Source of the DNA: Xiphophorus maculatus
Taxonomy: Eukaryota > Chordata > Actinopteri > Cyprinodontiformes > Poeciliidae
Direction: 5' to 3'
NCBI RefSeq assembly: GCF_002775205.1
Contig: NC_036464.1
Span: 29,432,508-29,496,507, forward strand
Length of the DNA stretch: 64,000 nt
Part shown: positions 32,588 to 43,617 of the stretch, in pieces
Numbering within the stretch: the first letter of the stretch is position 1
Layout: each line of letters opens with the position of its first letter
The notes under the pieces: model-generated
Told to the model about the DNA's origin: nothing
Seen by the model: only the letters and a program-made list of their open reading frames with translations
Databases searched by the model: none
Program-made: the position numbers and the translations under genes

Positions 32588-33086
32588 TGTTGGAAGCATT
32601 TTATATTTTATTATTTATTTGCTTTACCTTTATTTTATATTATCATCCATTTTATTTACCTTTGCATTTACATTTTAATGATGTGTTTTGAGTGTTTTGA
32701 AGTGTTTGCAGAAACTCTGGAAGCGGCCTGCTGAAGAGTGAAAAAGGAGGATACCAGGAACGAGACATTCCGGCACCAATTGCCCAGAGGAACTGCAAAT
32801 CTATAGTCTTATCTTATGAAATATGCTTTTGAAGATTGTATGAATGAGTTGTGTTCATGTGAGTGTGCAGCTGTTATCTGTTCCCCCTCCCTTCAGGGCT
32901 GCACACTGTCATGTAACTAGGGAGTTCCTAATTCCAATAAAAGCAAGGCAAGACTCAGTTGAAGCTTCAGAGCAAAGGCAGAAATCTGTAACTGGGTTTC
33001 AACTGTGCTCTCCCTGCTCCCTCCTAAAACTAAATTCTGACTCTTGTCTCTTCTTTGTGTCTGTGTTTAGGTAATTTAGACCTAAC
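32588..33086 (+). repeat. 3' LTR of the decayed element
   Basis: Starts TGTTGGAAGC after a polypurine tract; contains a polyadenylation signal (CAATAAAAGC at about 32935-32945). The right boundary is approximate because a GT microsatellite follows. Confidence 0.7.
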
Positions 33087-33087
33087 T

Positions 33088-33128
33088 GTGTGTGTGTGCG
33101 TGTGTGTGTGCGTGTGTGTGTGTGTGTG
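33088..33128. repeat. GT microsatellite
   Basis: Run of GT dinucleotides with two GC interruptions. Confidence 0.95.
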
Positions 33129-33209
33129 GTTTCGGGAACTGACGATCTGATGGGACACCCTTCCTATTTCCTCGCTGTCTGGCTGTGAGTTGTGCCGTGC
33201 TCCTCCTGG

Positions 33210-33613
33210 TGTCATGTTCCGTGTTTTTCTGTGTGTTTATTTTGAGTTTCCTGTATCTCCGAGTCTCTGTGTTATCCAGTCTCCCCTTGATCATTCCCAG
33301 GTGTGTCTCATTTCTGTGATTACCCTTTGTGTATTTAATGCCACCTGTGTGTCTGCTTCCTCGTTGGGTCCTTGTCGTTTGTCTAAGCAGTTGTCTCAGT
33401 TGGCGTCTTGTGGCCCTCGTCTGTGTGCCCAGTGTGTCCTTGTTTACCCGGTGCTACCAGTGTCGAGCCCAAGCTTCCGCTCGGCCGTGCTGCCTGGTGT
33501 CTGGATTATATTGGACTGTGTTATTCTGGATATCTTCATTAAATCTTCTTTTCATCAAACTTTACTTGGGTCTATGGCATCTGCCTCACCATCCATCACC
33601 ACATATCATGACA
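33210..33613 (+). repeat. Solo LTR (gypsy-like), copy 2
   Basis: 404 bp, TGTCATG...CATGACA with a perfect 5-bp target duplication CCTGG (33205-33209 and 33614-33618). Contains TTTGTGTATTTAAT and a downstream CATTAAATC. No internal region, hence an LTR-LTR recombination product. The long plus-strand frames here are LTR sequence, not genes. Confidence 0.9.
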
Positions 33614-33618
33614 CCTGG

Positions 33619-34577
33619 GTGTCACGATGAGACTGCAGGAGATTTGCTTGAGTCTCACTGTGCTTTTTCTCCAGTTGTGGAGTCCTGTGCAGTGAGTGCA
33701 AATGCAGCCACTGCTGCAGACTACTTTGCTTATTGTTGTTCTGGAAAATTCTCTGCCTACTATTTTCTGGTCTTTCTCTGTGAGGGCTTCTCGACTCGTG
33801 GACAATACACACGATTATTCTTTTCACTTGTCTTATGGAGCGGCTCCTGTATGCATCAGTAACATTCTGTAGATTTCTTTCTTCTCCCAATCGTACCGCT
33901 CTGCAATACTTTCGTATTAACAAACCCTGACGGATCATCTAGCCTGAAACTGCCCTGCACAACTTAATATATACAACCTGAAATTAAAATATTAGTGTTT
34001 TAACGCACTTATTGTTGTTTTCATCCTAATGAGAGTGGTGGCACTGTTTGCTAAATGTGACTGGCCATCACAAAACCACATCTTCTCAGGGCGTTTTGAC
34101 TTATTTACAGATTCTGAAGTGTGGATTCTAAGCTTTCTGATGTTGTCATGGAAATAAAAAAAGTTGTGATGTGTGCACTAATAACATTTTATGGCTATTT
34201 TTTACTTAGAAGTGCAATAAAAAGAAAAATAGACTTGGATTGCTTTGACAAAAGCAAACATTTTCCTTCAACCTGAAGAAAGCCTGACGTAAAAAACTTA
34301 TTTTGTTTTATGTTTAAGATGCAGTTATTCAGCTCGGGCGCACTGCTGCTCGCCGTCTCTTCATGTGGCACTCATGCCGGGCAGACCTTGATTTGGTGCT
34401 GGTGGCATGCTACTTATTGTAAAAGCAAACGTTCTGCCACTCACCCTGAGAAACTGAAAAATATTCCCACAGACATAAATTCCTCCGATCATATAAAGAG
34501 TCCTGCTATTTCCAGCTTTTCTTTTCAGTGACCCGGTTTTGATCCATTTATCCATTATTATTTTTAAACACAATCAT
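33619..34577. other. Intergenic sequence, nothing recognised
   Basis: AT-rich with no coding or structural signal that I can support. Confidence 0.55.
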
Positions 34578-34587
34578 TGGTAAGCTA

Positions 34588-34709
34588 TGTGACAGACTGG
34601 TGACCTGTACAGGGTGTACCCCACCTCTCACCCAAACCGTTCGCTGGAGATAAGCACCAGCACCTCTCCCGACCCAACTTGGGACAAGGGTGTACAGAAA
34701 ATGGATGGA
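34588..34709 (+). repeat. 5'-truncated LINE tail (RTE/Rex3-like) ending in GGAT repeats
   Basis: Sequence TGACCTGTACAGGGTGTACC ... GGTGTACAGAAAATGGATGG is the common 3' end of fish RTE-type LINEs. A 10-bp direct repeat TGGTAAGCTA flanks it at 34578-34587 and 34710-34719, the expected target duplication. Confidence 0.8.
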
Positions 34710-35007
34710 TGGTAAGCTAGTAGCTGGTTGGGTCATACTTTGAGCTGACGTCAAGGAAAATAAACCGTTGTATACATGCAGTACTTTGCAGACCACTAGG
34801 GGGCGCCCAAAATGCAGTTATTGAATGCAAGTCAACACAACGTTCTAATATGCGTGTGTGTAGAAGGGCAGGGTTTCCTGCAGTCAGTGAAGTGTTGGGA
34901 AATCACAGAGAGCCTGTAACTTTTTCTGACTGCAGAGTCTTGTTTCTTCGGGGTGAGAAGGTTTTGTCATGTCAGACGTAAACATTCAGTGACTGCACAC
35001 CTTACAG

Positions 35008-35235
35008 CAGGGGTCTCAAACTCCAGTCCTCGAGGGCCACAGTCCTGCAACATTTAGATGTGCCTCTGCTGCACCACACCTGAATAGAATAATTAGGTCA
35101 TTAGCAAGGCTCTGGAGAATTGATCTATACAAGGAGGAGGTAATTAAGCCATTTCATTCCAGCGTTTTTTCTACCTGTGGCACATCTAAAAACTGCAGGA
35201 CAGCAGCCCTTGAGGACTGGAGTTTGAGACCCCTG
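35008..35235. mobile_element. hAT-type MITE, 228 bp
   Basis: Terminal inverted repeats CAGGGGTCTCAAACTCCAGT / complement, and a perfect 8-bp target duplication CCTTACAG (35000-35007 and 35236-35243), as hAT transposases make. No coding capacity. Confidence 0.93.
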
Positions 35236-35243
35236 CCTTACAG

Positions 35244-35896
35244 ACATGGAGCCGGCAGCTGTGGGCTCAGTGTGGGCCCGCCCGGGCACTGCTTTGACAG
35301 CACAAGTCTTGCTGATCCAGTTTATGTGAATGAGATTAGACAGAAACTGGATCAGTAACAGAAAGGATATATTGCTTTGGTTTGATCAAATTTAATAACA
35401 GAAAAAAAGGAGCACCGTATGCATGCATGAACCAGCTTACCCACTCAGCAAAATGCAATTAAAGTGAGTCAGGAAACAATCCACCTTGGCTTACTTTGTC
35501 TCAGATTCCAGATTATGAATCATCACCTAATCTGATTATTATGGTGCAAAATTACCAGCCTCCTGATAAGCAGTTTAATCTGAAACTTCACATCCACAGT
35601 CACTTCTTTAATAACTGTCTCTTTTGGACCTACTCATGTTTACAGCAGTTCTCATAATCATATAAATTCTAAAAGATACCAGATTTTGATAACAAACAGA
35701 TGACTTAATGTGACTTATATCGTATAAATCACGTTAGAGAACAACTGAAACTAGGAATATTAGGAGAAGAGATGTAAAGAGTGAAAAATTATGTAACATG
35801 ATTGCAACGGTGTCCATTGAAGTCCAAAAGCGCCACATTTCCCCCACCAATTAAAAACACACATTATTTTACCAGTTCTGCAGTAAGTAGTTCAGT
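35244..35896. other. Intergenic sequence, nothing recognised
   Basis: AT-rich with no supported feature. Confidence 0.55.
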
Positions 35897-36450
35897 AGAA
35901 TAGAACAGAATAGAAGTACTTTATTCATCCCAGCAAGGAAATTACTTCGCAGTTACAGCATAGAGACAAGACAAGACAAGACAAGAGACAAGACACAATA
36001 ACAACGTCCGGGTGTTGAGTCTGGAGTTTGGCTGCGGTAGAGCTGATGACGTCACAGGCCACTGCTGCATCAGCTGATGGGGGAATGTAAACAGCGATCA
36101 AAATGGCGGACGTAAACTCCCTCGGTAAATAATACGGCCGCATTCCCACAGCCAGAAGTTCAATGTCCGGGCTACAAATCTGTTCCTTTACGTTAACATG
36201 ACCGGGATTACACCACCTCTCACTCACATAAAGTGCAATCCCGCCACCCTTCTTCTTCCGACTCTTGGAAAAGTCCCTGTCCCCCGCACCAAGGAAAATC
36301 CAGGGACCTCCACGCTGTATTCTGGAATAAGCGAGTGCAGCCAGGTTTCCGTGAAGCAGAAGATACTGCACTCCCAGTACTCCTTCTGGGTCCTAACCAG
36401 CGCCGTGAGTTCGTCTGTCCTATTTCCCAAAGACCAAAGAGAGTAGTTAT
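35897..36450 (-). repeat. Internally deleted LINE copy B
   Basis: Same family as 901-1746: an APE-endonuclease fragment (frames 35925-36371 and 36224-36553 include GGGIALYVSERWCNPGHV and IFCFTETWLHSLIP) fused at the same point to a short 3' end with an AGAAT-type tail (35897-35915 on the plus strand). The 5' limit is approximate. Confidence 0.75.
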
Positions 36451-38280
36451 TAAACATAAAATATTTTAACAAAACAGTCATATTTTGTGGAAAAGTGATC
36501 TGTAAAACCTTGTAGATCCAAAACTTGAAAAGGGTGTCAAACATTTGCCTCATTAAAATGAAAGCATGCTGTTTCCAAACTTTATTTATATATATTTTTC
36601 AAATGTTTTTTTGTTGATCTAAAATAAACACGAATGGATTATTAGTCACACTTTCTTAGAAAAAGCGAGCTACATTATGGCAAGTTTTGATATATATTTT
36701 CAGGAAAAGTTGCTGGATGTTCTTGATCTCACTTTCCATAAAATTGAAATGAAAGAAAAATACTTACAAAAAAGTATTTTTTGTAAGTATAAAGAACAGA
36801 AATTTTAACCTGTAGCTGTCAATTTTCATTTTAAGAAAACATAAAGTTTTAGCACAGTGGTGTTCAGTTTGTCACATTGGCTAAAATTATGACCCAAATG
36901 GATTTGAAGTCAGAAGTATTTTCTTTTACATAATCAACAAATATGCAAAACCTGAACAAATAAAATAATCAGATTTATTGTTACCTAAATAATTATCATA
37001 GAGCTGAAACTTAAAGTGATCTCCAGGTCACATATTTTTTAGGTATCAATTGGCAAAAAAATAGAATAAAATTTGGTCAATTCTGAACAATAAAATCATG
37101 ATTTGCATATTTTTTTATTTAAGATTCTTGGTGTATTTAGCCAGGTTTAATAAATAAAGTAAAAGGAGTAAAAGTCAGGGGAAAGATGCAAAAAATGCAA
37201 AAAGTGTTTATTTAAGACAAATTATTTGTGTTGTAGCAAAGCATGCCCCATGGTAAGAAGATTTGACTTTGTCTGTAGTTACAAATAAAAAGTGTCCATC
37301 AACGTCAAGCGTCTGTACTGGTGTCCTGGGAAGATTTGCATCATTCTTGACTTGAAGTTATTGGACCCAAAATCATTCTAAGGACAAAACATGTCCATCT
37401 GCCTCTAAAACACCTAAAGCGCATTATTAAAACTAAACACTTTAGACACCACAGGCAAAAACCTCTGAAAAAATACTTTTTCAATAATTTTGATTTCTTA
37501 TTGGATTCAGTTACATTGAATCAACTGAATCTGAAGTGCATACCGGTTCACCTGTATCCTTTAGCTAAATGACTGGCATGCTCAAAGGATCTGAAGGACC
37601 TCTTTGTGCAAAGGCAGGACAAGGATACAAAAAGTAAAGCATACAGAAACATAAATACATTTCAAATAGACCTATAGACGGAAAGGGTTGTTGCGCAACA
37701 ACCCCTCCGCCCCTTCTTTCTCTACTCTCTCACTCTCTACTTCCTCTTCTGAGAAGGGAGATGTGCTACCAGCTCTCCATCTAACGGGTTAATTGAGTTT
37801 CCTAAATCTGCTGGGATTTACCCTGTTCTGAACTGAAGTAAACTCTGTTTAAGCTGGTTTCGAGAAGCGATTCGCCTGGTTCCTGACGACCTACATCCAG
37901 GTGTCCCAACCTTCTTCTCCCTGTGAATTAGCCAGACTGAGCAGCCTGCAGCCAACTAGTTTCACAGAGCACACCTGTAAATTACAACGTGCATTTGTTA
38001 TTGAACCAGGTTGGTTTTAGTGACTCGGGCGAGTCCCAAGGATGTTGTTTTACATATGGGCTACCAGCAACCTATAAAACATTTTCCACCTCTTCCTCTC
38101 CAGAATCAAACATCAGAGCTATTTTACAACCATCAAAGAACTTTAAGGTGACTCATTAATTGAATGTCCACAACATTTTTTAGATTTTCTTAATGCTAAA
38201 TATTTTATTAGTAAGGCATTTTTGCAAGGGTCAGTAGAGCTTAATTCAGTAGCAGAAATAATCAAATAAGTAAAATCAAT
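36451..38280. other. AT-rich intergenic sequence, no gene
   Basis: Long AT-rich stretch. A GC-richer block at about 37675-37950 begins GTTGTTGCGCAACAACCC (palindromic) and could be part of an LTR, but I found no boundaries. Confidence 0.45.
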
Positions 38281-38321
38281 CATCTAGTCTATCTTTCCAT
38301 AATGGAAAGATAGACTAGATG
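38281..38321. repeat. Perfect 20-bp hairpin
   Basis: CATCTAGTCTATCTTTCCAT, one spacer base, then its exact complement. Isolated; origin unknown. Confidence 0.85.
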
Positions 38322-38632
38322 TTAGTTCTCAATGTCAGCACTGAGAACTAAAAAGGGAACCTTTGAGAGAGAGGGACGGAGTGTGGCGTTTCGAACCCCA
38401 GACCTGGCCTGATGATGAAGAAGGCGTTGCAGCAGGAGGAGGAAGTTGATCGACGAAGGCAGGGATCTCTGTAGGTCTGATGAGCTTTCTTCTCTGTGTA
38501 GCAACTTTAGAAAATGTGCTTTATTTTTTTATTATTATAATGTTTGAAATTTCACCAAATCCTGATTAACACTGAAGAATCCTATTTCTTTGTTGTATTT
38601 TAAGAATTTTATTATGTTACTTATTTTGATAA

Positions 38633-39060
38633 GCACTAGTACCTGTACTGTCACTTTAAGAGAGTGTCTTATGACATCAGCACTGTACTAGCTTGAGTTG
38701 GCGCTAGGCTGCCTGAGAAGAGGTAGGAACTTTTCTTTGCTTTAGGTTACGCTCACGTTTTATGAAATATATAAAATAATTGTAAGTACATGCAGCTGTG
38801 AATGTTAATTTGTTTAAATCCATACAGAGGAGTATTCTTTTTGACAAGTTAAAAACATTTTTCTTAAATGTTAGAGCAGATATTGTTATTAGTTAGTCAC
38901 AGGGTTTCTCCATGTGTTTGTCTGCTAGGGGAATTTCGACTCCTGTGAATGGAAGAGCTGCATGTTAAAGGGATTTTTATTTCTATTTGTGCAGGCCTCT
39001 GCCAGCAACCTGTATTAAAGAACAACCAGCAACTCCTGTGGTCTGACTCCCTTCTTCATC
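38633..39060 (+). other. Possible LTR-like segment
   Basis: A promoter-like block (TGTACTGTCACTTTAAGAGA, TTATGACATCAGC) followed 300 bp later by CCTGTATTAAAGAACAACC resembles an LTR with its polyadenylation region, but no target duplication or partner was found. Confidence 0.25.
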
Positions 39061-39206
39061 TGAACACAACGCAGAACACATCAAGGTTAACCGACTGTAT
39101 AAGACCAAGTGATCAGTAAAGAACACTAATGGTATACACCGGCTACATCCGCATGGATGGTGAGGTCACACAGGACTTGGTTGCTGGCAGGAAGGAAGAC
39201 ACCAGT

Positions 39207-39282
39207 TCTTCTTCTTTGCCTTTGTTCTTTGTCTTTGCCTTTGTCTTGGTCTTTGTCTTTATCTTCATCTTTGTCTTTGGGG
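39207..39282. repeat. CTTTGT-type hexamer low-complexity tract
   Basis: Imperfect repetition of CTTTGT/CTTTGC-like hexamers. Frames through it give artificial KDKDKD proteins on the minus strand. Confidence 0.85.
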
Positions 39283-40734
39283 TCTGAACCCAGCTGATGA
39301 GAGAAATGCGATTGGAAGCCACATGTTGCGGGGCTGACGGATTGGTCCCCATGCACAGGACAGTATTCGGCTCCCTGGCTCTTCTTCAGCTGCAGAGTTC
39401 TTTGTCCATCTCGATCTTGGCTCGAAGCTGCCTGGAGGATCCAACTAAAGATTCCTCTTTTGCACTCACCTTTTACAGGGTTTATCCACCCTTTGGTGCG
39501 TTTGCATTGGCTAGCACTGATGTTGTGCTTGTTTCATTGGCTGACTGCTTAGACAGATGATCTCATACCCATCACTGTCTTCAGAGACATTATGTCCTGA
39601 TGTCTGTGCTAATGTCTCAGGGTTGCTCAACTTCCTATGTCCATTGCCTGCACAACCCTTTCTCTGAAACGTTTACGTTGTTCAACAATCTGTTTCCAAA
39701 TAAGGCGTTGATCATCTCTGCTCTCCTGTTAGTTCCCCCTTTTCCCCTAACCTTTCACCTTTCACCTACAATCTACCTCCAACATATCAGTGATGTTTAA
39801 TTGCAGTTACACCTTTTACACCATTTCAAGTTCAATGTGAAAATCACATTTATAACTTCTTTAGCTTCTCTGATTTAGCTTTCATTTATAATTTTATAAC
39901 CATAAATTATTAATTACTCTTATTATAATCTTATTGTGAGTTATTACAGATGTTTTCTGAAAAGAAAACAAGAATAATCCATGATTCTAATTATTTGATA
40001 CCAAAGTTACAATTACTTGTTTTTCTTGTAAGTGTTCCCACAAATGTAAGTGTAAGTATTATTATAAGTAAACCAATATTAATATAAGTATTTTACGTAG
40101 AATCTTATCCAATTACTCAAAATGTTTAGATTTCATTCTTTAAAACGTTCATGCTTTAAAATAAGAAATAGTCTAAACTATTCTTATACATCTGCAGGCT
40201 GGAAACTTACTTCCTCTTTTTCCAGGAAACCTGCTCTTCCTGTCTCATGACTCTCTCTGACTGACTGTGATTTCTTGTGATTACATAGAAAAAAGGAATA
40301 GAATTAAAGCAAAGTTTGCAGGAGACAAAAACAACACACACACAACCAGATTGATTTTATTGACATTTAAGTCTATTGCTGGGCCTAGATGTCACTTGAG
40401 TGATTCATTTTAAAAATAACTTTATTTATTATTACTGTTAAACTTAAATCTCCAGCATGGGGAAGTGGGATGAGCTCGGGTTTTCTTGACAGGGTTTACT
40501 GTCCTAATTTTTCTTGTGAATATTACAGATCTGAGAAACCATTAAAAAATAAAAGCACCTCTAAACTGTCGAGAGTTGCTTTCTGATGCCCTCAGGTGGT
40601 GGATGTGTTGAATTACAAGCAGTAGTCTGACGGTATCAGACAACAACTTCGTAGCATTTCTAACATACTGCACAAACTGAGAAACGTAGAACTTTATATA
40701 AAAAAATAAAAAAAATTCCCTTCTCACCCACCGC
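39283..40734. other. Intergenic sequence, no gene recognised
   Basis: Only short frames without domains (for example 39297-39560). Confidence 0.5.
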
Positions 40735-40765
40735 GGGTGGTTCTTATCCTCTGAGCTCAGGTCCT

Positions 40766-41263
40766 CTACCAGAGGCCTGGGAGCTTGAGGGTCCTGCGCA
40801 GTATCTTGGCTGTGTCAAGGACTGCACATTTCTGGACTGAGATGTCTGATGTTGTTCCTGGGATCTGTTGTAGCCATTGGTCCAGTTTGGGGGTGACTGC
40901 CCCGAGGGCCCCGATGACCACAGGCACCACTGTGGTCTTCACCTTCCAGGCCCTCTCCAGTTCCTCCCTGAGGCCCTGGTGTTTCTCTAGTTTCTCGTGC
41001 TCCTTTTTCCTGATGTTGCAGTCGCTTGGTATTGCTACATCTACCACAACGGCTTTCCTCTGTTGTTTATCCACTACGACAATGTCTGGTTGGTTCGCCA
41101 TTACCATTTTGTCTGTCTGGATCTGGAAGTCCCACAGGATCTTAGCTCTGGCGTTCTCCGCCACCTTTGGGGGTGTTTCCCACTTTGATCTCGGGGTTTC
41201 CAGTCCATATTCTGCACAGATGTTTCTGTACACTATGCCTGCAACTTGGTTATGTCGTTCCAT
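40766..41263 (-). pseudogene. R4/Rex6-like LINE fragment: restriction-like endonuclease
   Basis: A 165-codon frame truncated at its N terminus. It contains QPDIVVVDKQQRKAVVVDVA, the PD...D arrangement of the restriction-like endonuclease found C-terminal to RT in R2/R4/Dong-type LINEs, and ends ILRRTLKLPGLW. Rex6 is the known teleost member of the R4 group. Downstream (plus 40695-40765) is a short 3' region with A/T runs. The 5' side breaks off at a TA microsatellite and a Tc1-type MITE, so the RT is missing here. Confidence 0.75.
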
Positions 41264-41312
41264 GTACGCTTTCCCTGCCAGTAATGGATCTGTTGGAATA
41301 TATATATATATA

Positions 41313-41698
41313 CAGTACAGACCAAAAGTTTGGACACACCTTTTAATTCAATGAGTTTCCTTTATTTTCATGACTATTGACATTGTAGATTCACACTGAA
41401 GGCATCAAAACTATGAATAACACGTGGAAATATGTACTAAACAAAAAAGTGTAAAACAACTGAAAATACCCCTTATATTCTAGTTTCTTCAAAGTAGCAA
41501 CCTTTTGCTGTGATTACTGCTTTGTACACACTCTGCATTTTCTTGATGAGCTTCAAGAGGTAGTCACCTGAAATGGTTTTCACTTCATAGGTGTGCCCTG
41601 TCAGGTTAATAAGTGGGATTTCTTGCCTTATAAATAGTCATGAAAATAAAGAAAACCCATTGAATTAGAAGGTGTGTCCAAACTTTTGGTCTGTACTG
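41313..41698. mobile_element. Tc1/mariner-type MITE, 386 bp
   Basis: Ends CAGTACAGACCAAAAGTTTG and complement (inverted repeats match at about 44 of 46 bases), flanked by TA on both sides (41311-41312, 41699-41700) within TA runs. No transposase. Confidence 0.9.
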
Positions 41699-41702
41699 TA
41701 TA

Positions 41703-42445
41703 TATATAACCCCCACACACCTTCCAGGACCCTGCTGAGGATGTAGAGCTGGTCCAGTCTTCCATGACCAGGACGAAAACCACACTGCTCTGCCTGAATC
41801 CGAGGTTCGACTATTCGACGGACCCTCCTCTCCAGGACTCCTGAATAGACCTTGCCAGGGAGGCTTAAGAGTGTGACCCCTCTGTAATTGGAGCACACCC
41901 TTCGCCCCCCTTTTTGAACAGGAGGACCACCACCCCGGCCTGCCAATCCAGGGGAAATGCCCCCGATGTCCATGCAATATTGCAGTCGTGTCAGCCAACA
42001 CAAACCTACAACATCCAGAGCTTTAAGGAACTCCTAGCAAATCTCATCCACCCCCGGGGCCCTGCCACCGAGGAGCTCTTTCCCCAGACATTTTAGAGCT
42101 CGACCCAGAGTCCCCAGGTTCAGCTTCCTCAATGGAAGGGATGTTGTTGGGGTTGAGGAGGTCCTTGAAGTATTCTGTCCACCGGCTCACAACATCCCCA
42201 GTCGAGGTCAGCAGCACAACGTCCCCACTATAAACAGTGTTGGTGCTGTACTGCTTCCTCCTCCTGAGACGCAGGATGGTGGACCAGAATCGCTTGGAAG
42301 CTGTGTGGGAAGTCTTTCTCCAATGGCCTCTCCACACTCCTCCCAAGCCCGAGTTTTTTCCTCAGCAACCACCCGAGCCGCATGCCGTTATAGCTCCCAG
42401 GATGACAAGGACACTCAAACCCCTCCACCACGATAAGGTGGCATA
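41703..42445 (-). pseudogene. RTE-like LINE fragment: reverse transcriptase N-terminal half
   Basis: Read on the minus strand the fragments run from an upstream linker (KTSHTASKRFWSTILRLRR and YFKDLLNPNNIPSIEEAEP, 42044-42346) into an RT finger region (RRVCSNYRGVTLLSLPGKVY, then EQCGFRPGHGRLDQLY, 41665-42003). The palm with the catalytic aspartates is missing, cut off at the TA run and MITE. Several frameshifts. The clade assignment (RTE or close) is tentative. Confidence 0.7.
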
Positions 42446-42451
42446 AATATA

Positions 42452-43077
42452 TGTAACTGGATCCTTTCTGTGTTGTGCCAGTTTTATTGAGTAATCAGGC
42501 CGTGACACTGTTTGTCTTTAAAAAGAATGGTTTTTTGATTTATTCTGATAAGAACAACATACAGAAAACAATCGCGTTATAGGCTGCCTGCTAGAAGTTT
42601 TGTCCCGCAGGACAACATGACAAAAGGGGTGAGGACCATGTCTCACAACTTTTAAATAAGCAAAATAATTTTTTACAACATATTTTATACAACATACCTG
42701 ACGAGAACAACATACAGAAAACAACCGTGTTAAAGGCTGCCCACTCCAAGTCCTACACAAAACAGAAGTACATGACAAAAATTAACTTAATAGATCTATA
42801 AATAAACTGGGTGTATTTAGATGAAAAATAAACAGTACACACCTCCCCCGCAGGCAACATGACAAAAGGGGGGGGCCTAAGGTGCGCAAACAATTTAAAG
42901 ACAATACCAGAGAAGAAGAAATAAAAAGGAGGGGCTTCTGCTCTTAAAGTAACACGGTTAAAACAATGACAGTTTTTTTAGAGGTGTTTCAGTCAGGTAA
43001 GAAACAAAACAAGTACCGTAACCAAAAAAAGGGCATTTTGTGTAATTATAACAAAAGAGAAATACAACCAGGTTACA
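42452..43077. repeat. Probable solo LTR in the LINE fragment
   Basis: 626 bp with TGTAAC/GTTACA ends, flanked by TATA on each side (within TA-rich DNA, so the duplication is weak evidence). Contains two imperfect copies of a segment around CATACAGAAAACAA (about 42550 and 42710). It interrupts the LINE 5' side. Confidence 0.5.
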
Positions 43078-43574
43078 TATATATATGCTGACCCCATCAT
43101 TAGATTTTGTTTAGTTTTCTTATGGTAAATTGTAAGTGAAACTATAAAGCCTTGCTGACACCTAGTGGACATTATTCACATATTTAATTTGGTCAGTTGA
43201 GGACAGTGTCATCGACTGTCCTTCAGACACGTTTGTCCCTTGGACCCTCTTTGTCTGTAAGTTCATTTTATTAATTGTTATTTCAGTATTGTGTCATATT
43301 TCATAAGAAAAGTCCTATGTTCCCCAACCAAAATTCAAAGCTCCATCGTTAGCTAATTAGTAATAATTGGGAGTCATTTGTTTGCTGTAGTCTAGTTATT
43401 TTCTTTATTTTGTATGTGGTTGATATATACTTTTGTGTTTTCTTACTTTTTCACAAAACAAACCAGAAAAGAGTTGCAAAATAAAACAAGAAAACTATCA
43501 AGGATTGGATTATTTTCAACTCAGGTGTTAGATAGTTGTCTAGCTTTGTAAGAGCGACACATCGTGAGGGCAGC

Positions 43575-43576
<2 letters not shown>
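43078..43576. other. Intergenic sequence, nothing recognised
   Basis: AT-rich with no supported feature. Confidence 0.5.

Positions 43577-43614
<38 letters not shown>
43577..43614. repeat. TA microsatellite
   Basis: Uninterrupted TA dinucleotide run beside the Tc1 insertion; Tc1 elements insert at TA. Confidence 0.95.

Positions 43615-43617
<3 letters not shown>

Larger units (their letters stand above)
29555..33086 (+). mobile_element. Decayed retrovirus-like element
   Basis: Two related LTR segments face the same way: about 136 bp at 29555-29690 (the rest lost) and a fuller 3' LTR at 32588-33086. Both begin TGTTGGAAG and share a long stretch around TTTGCTTTACCTTTATT. CAGGGGAGAAA immediately before 32588 is a polypurine tract. 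Between them lies an integrase remnant. The element is heavily eroded and encodes nothing intact. Confidence 0.75.

Noticed and set aside
33190..33862. Long overlapping frames of 146 and 177 codons
   Set aside because: They mostly lie in a solo LTR with clear ends and target duplication.
39126..39356. Lysine/aspartate repeat protein on the minus strand
   Set aside because: Product of a CTTTGT-type low-complexity tract.
40785..41354. A 189-codon plus-strand frame
   Set aside because: Antisense shadow of the R4-type endonuclease frame, which has the PD...D motif.
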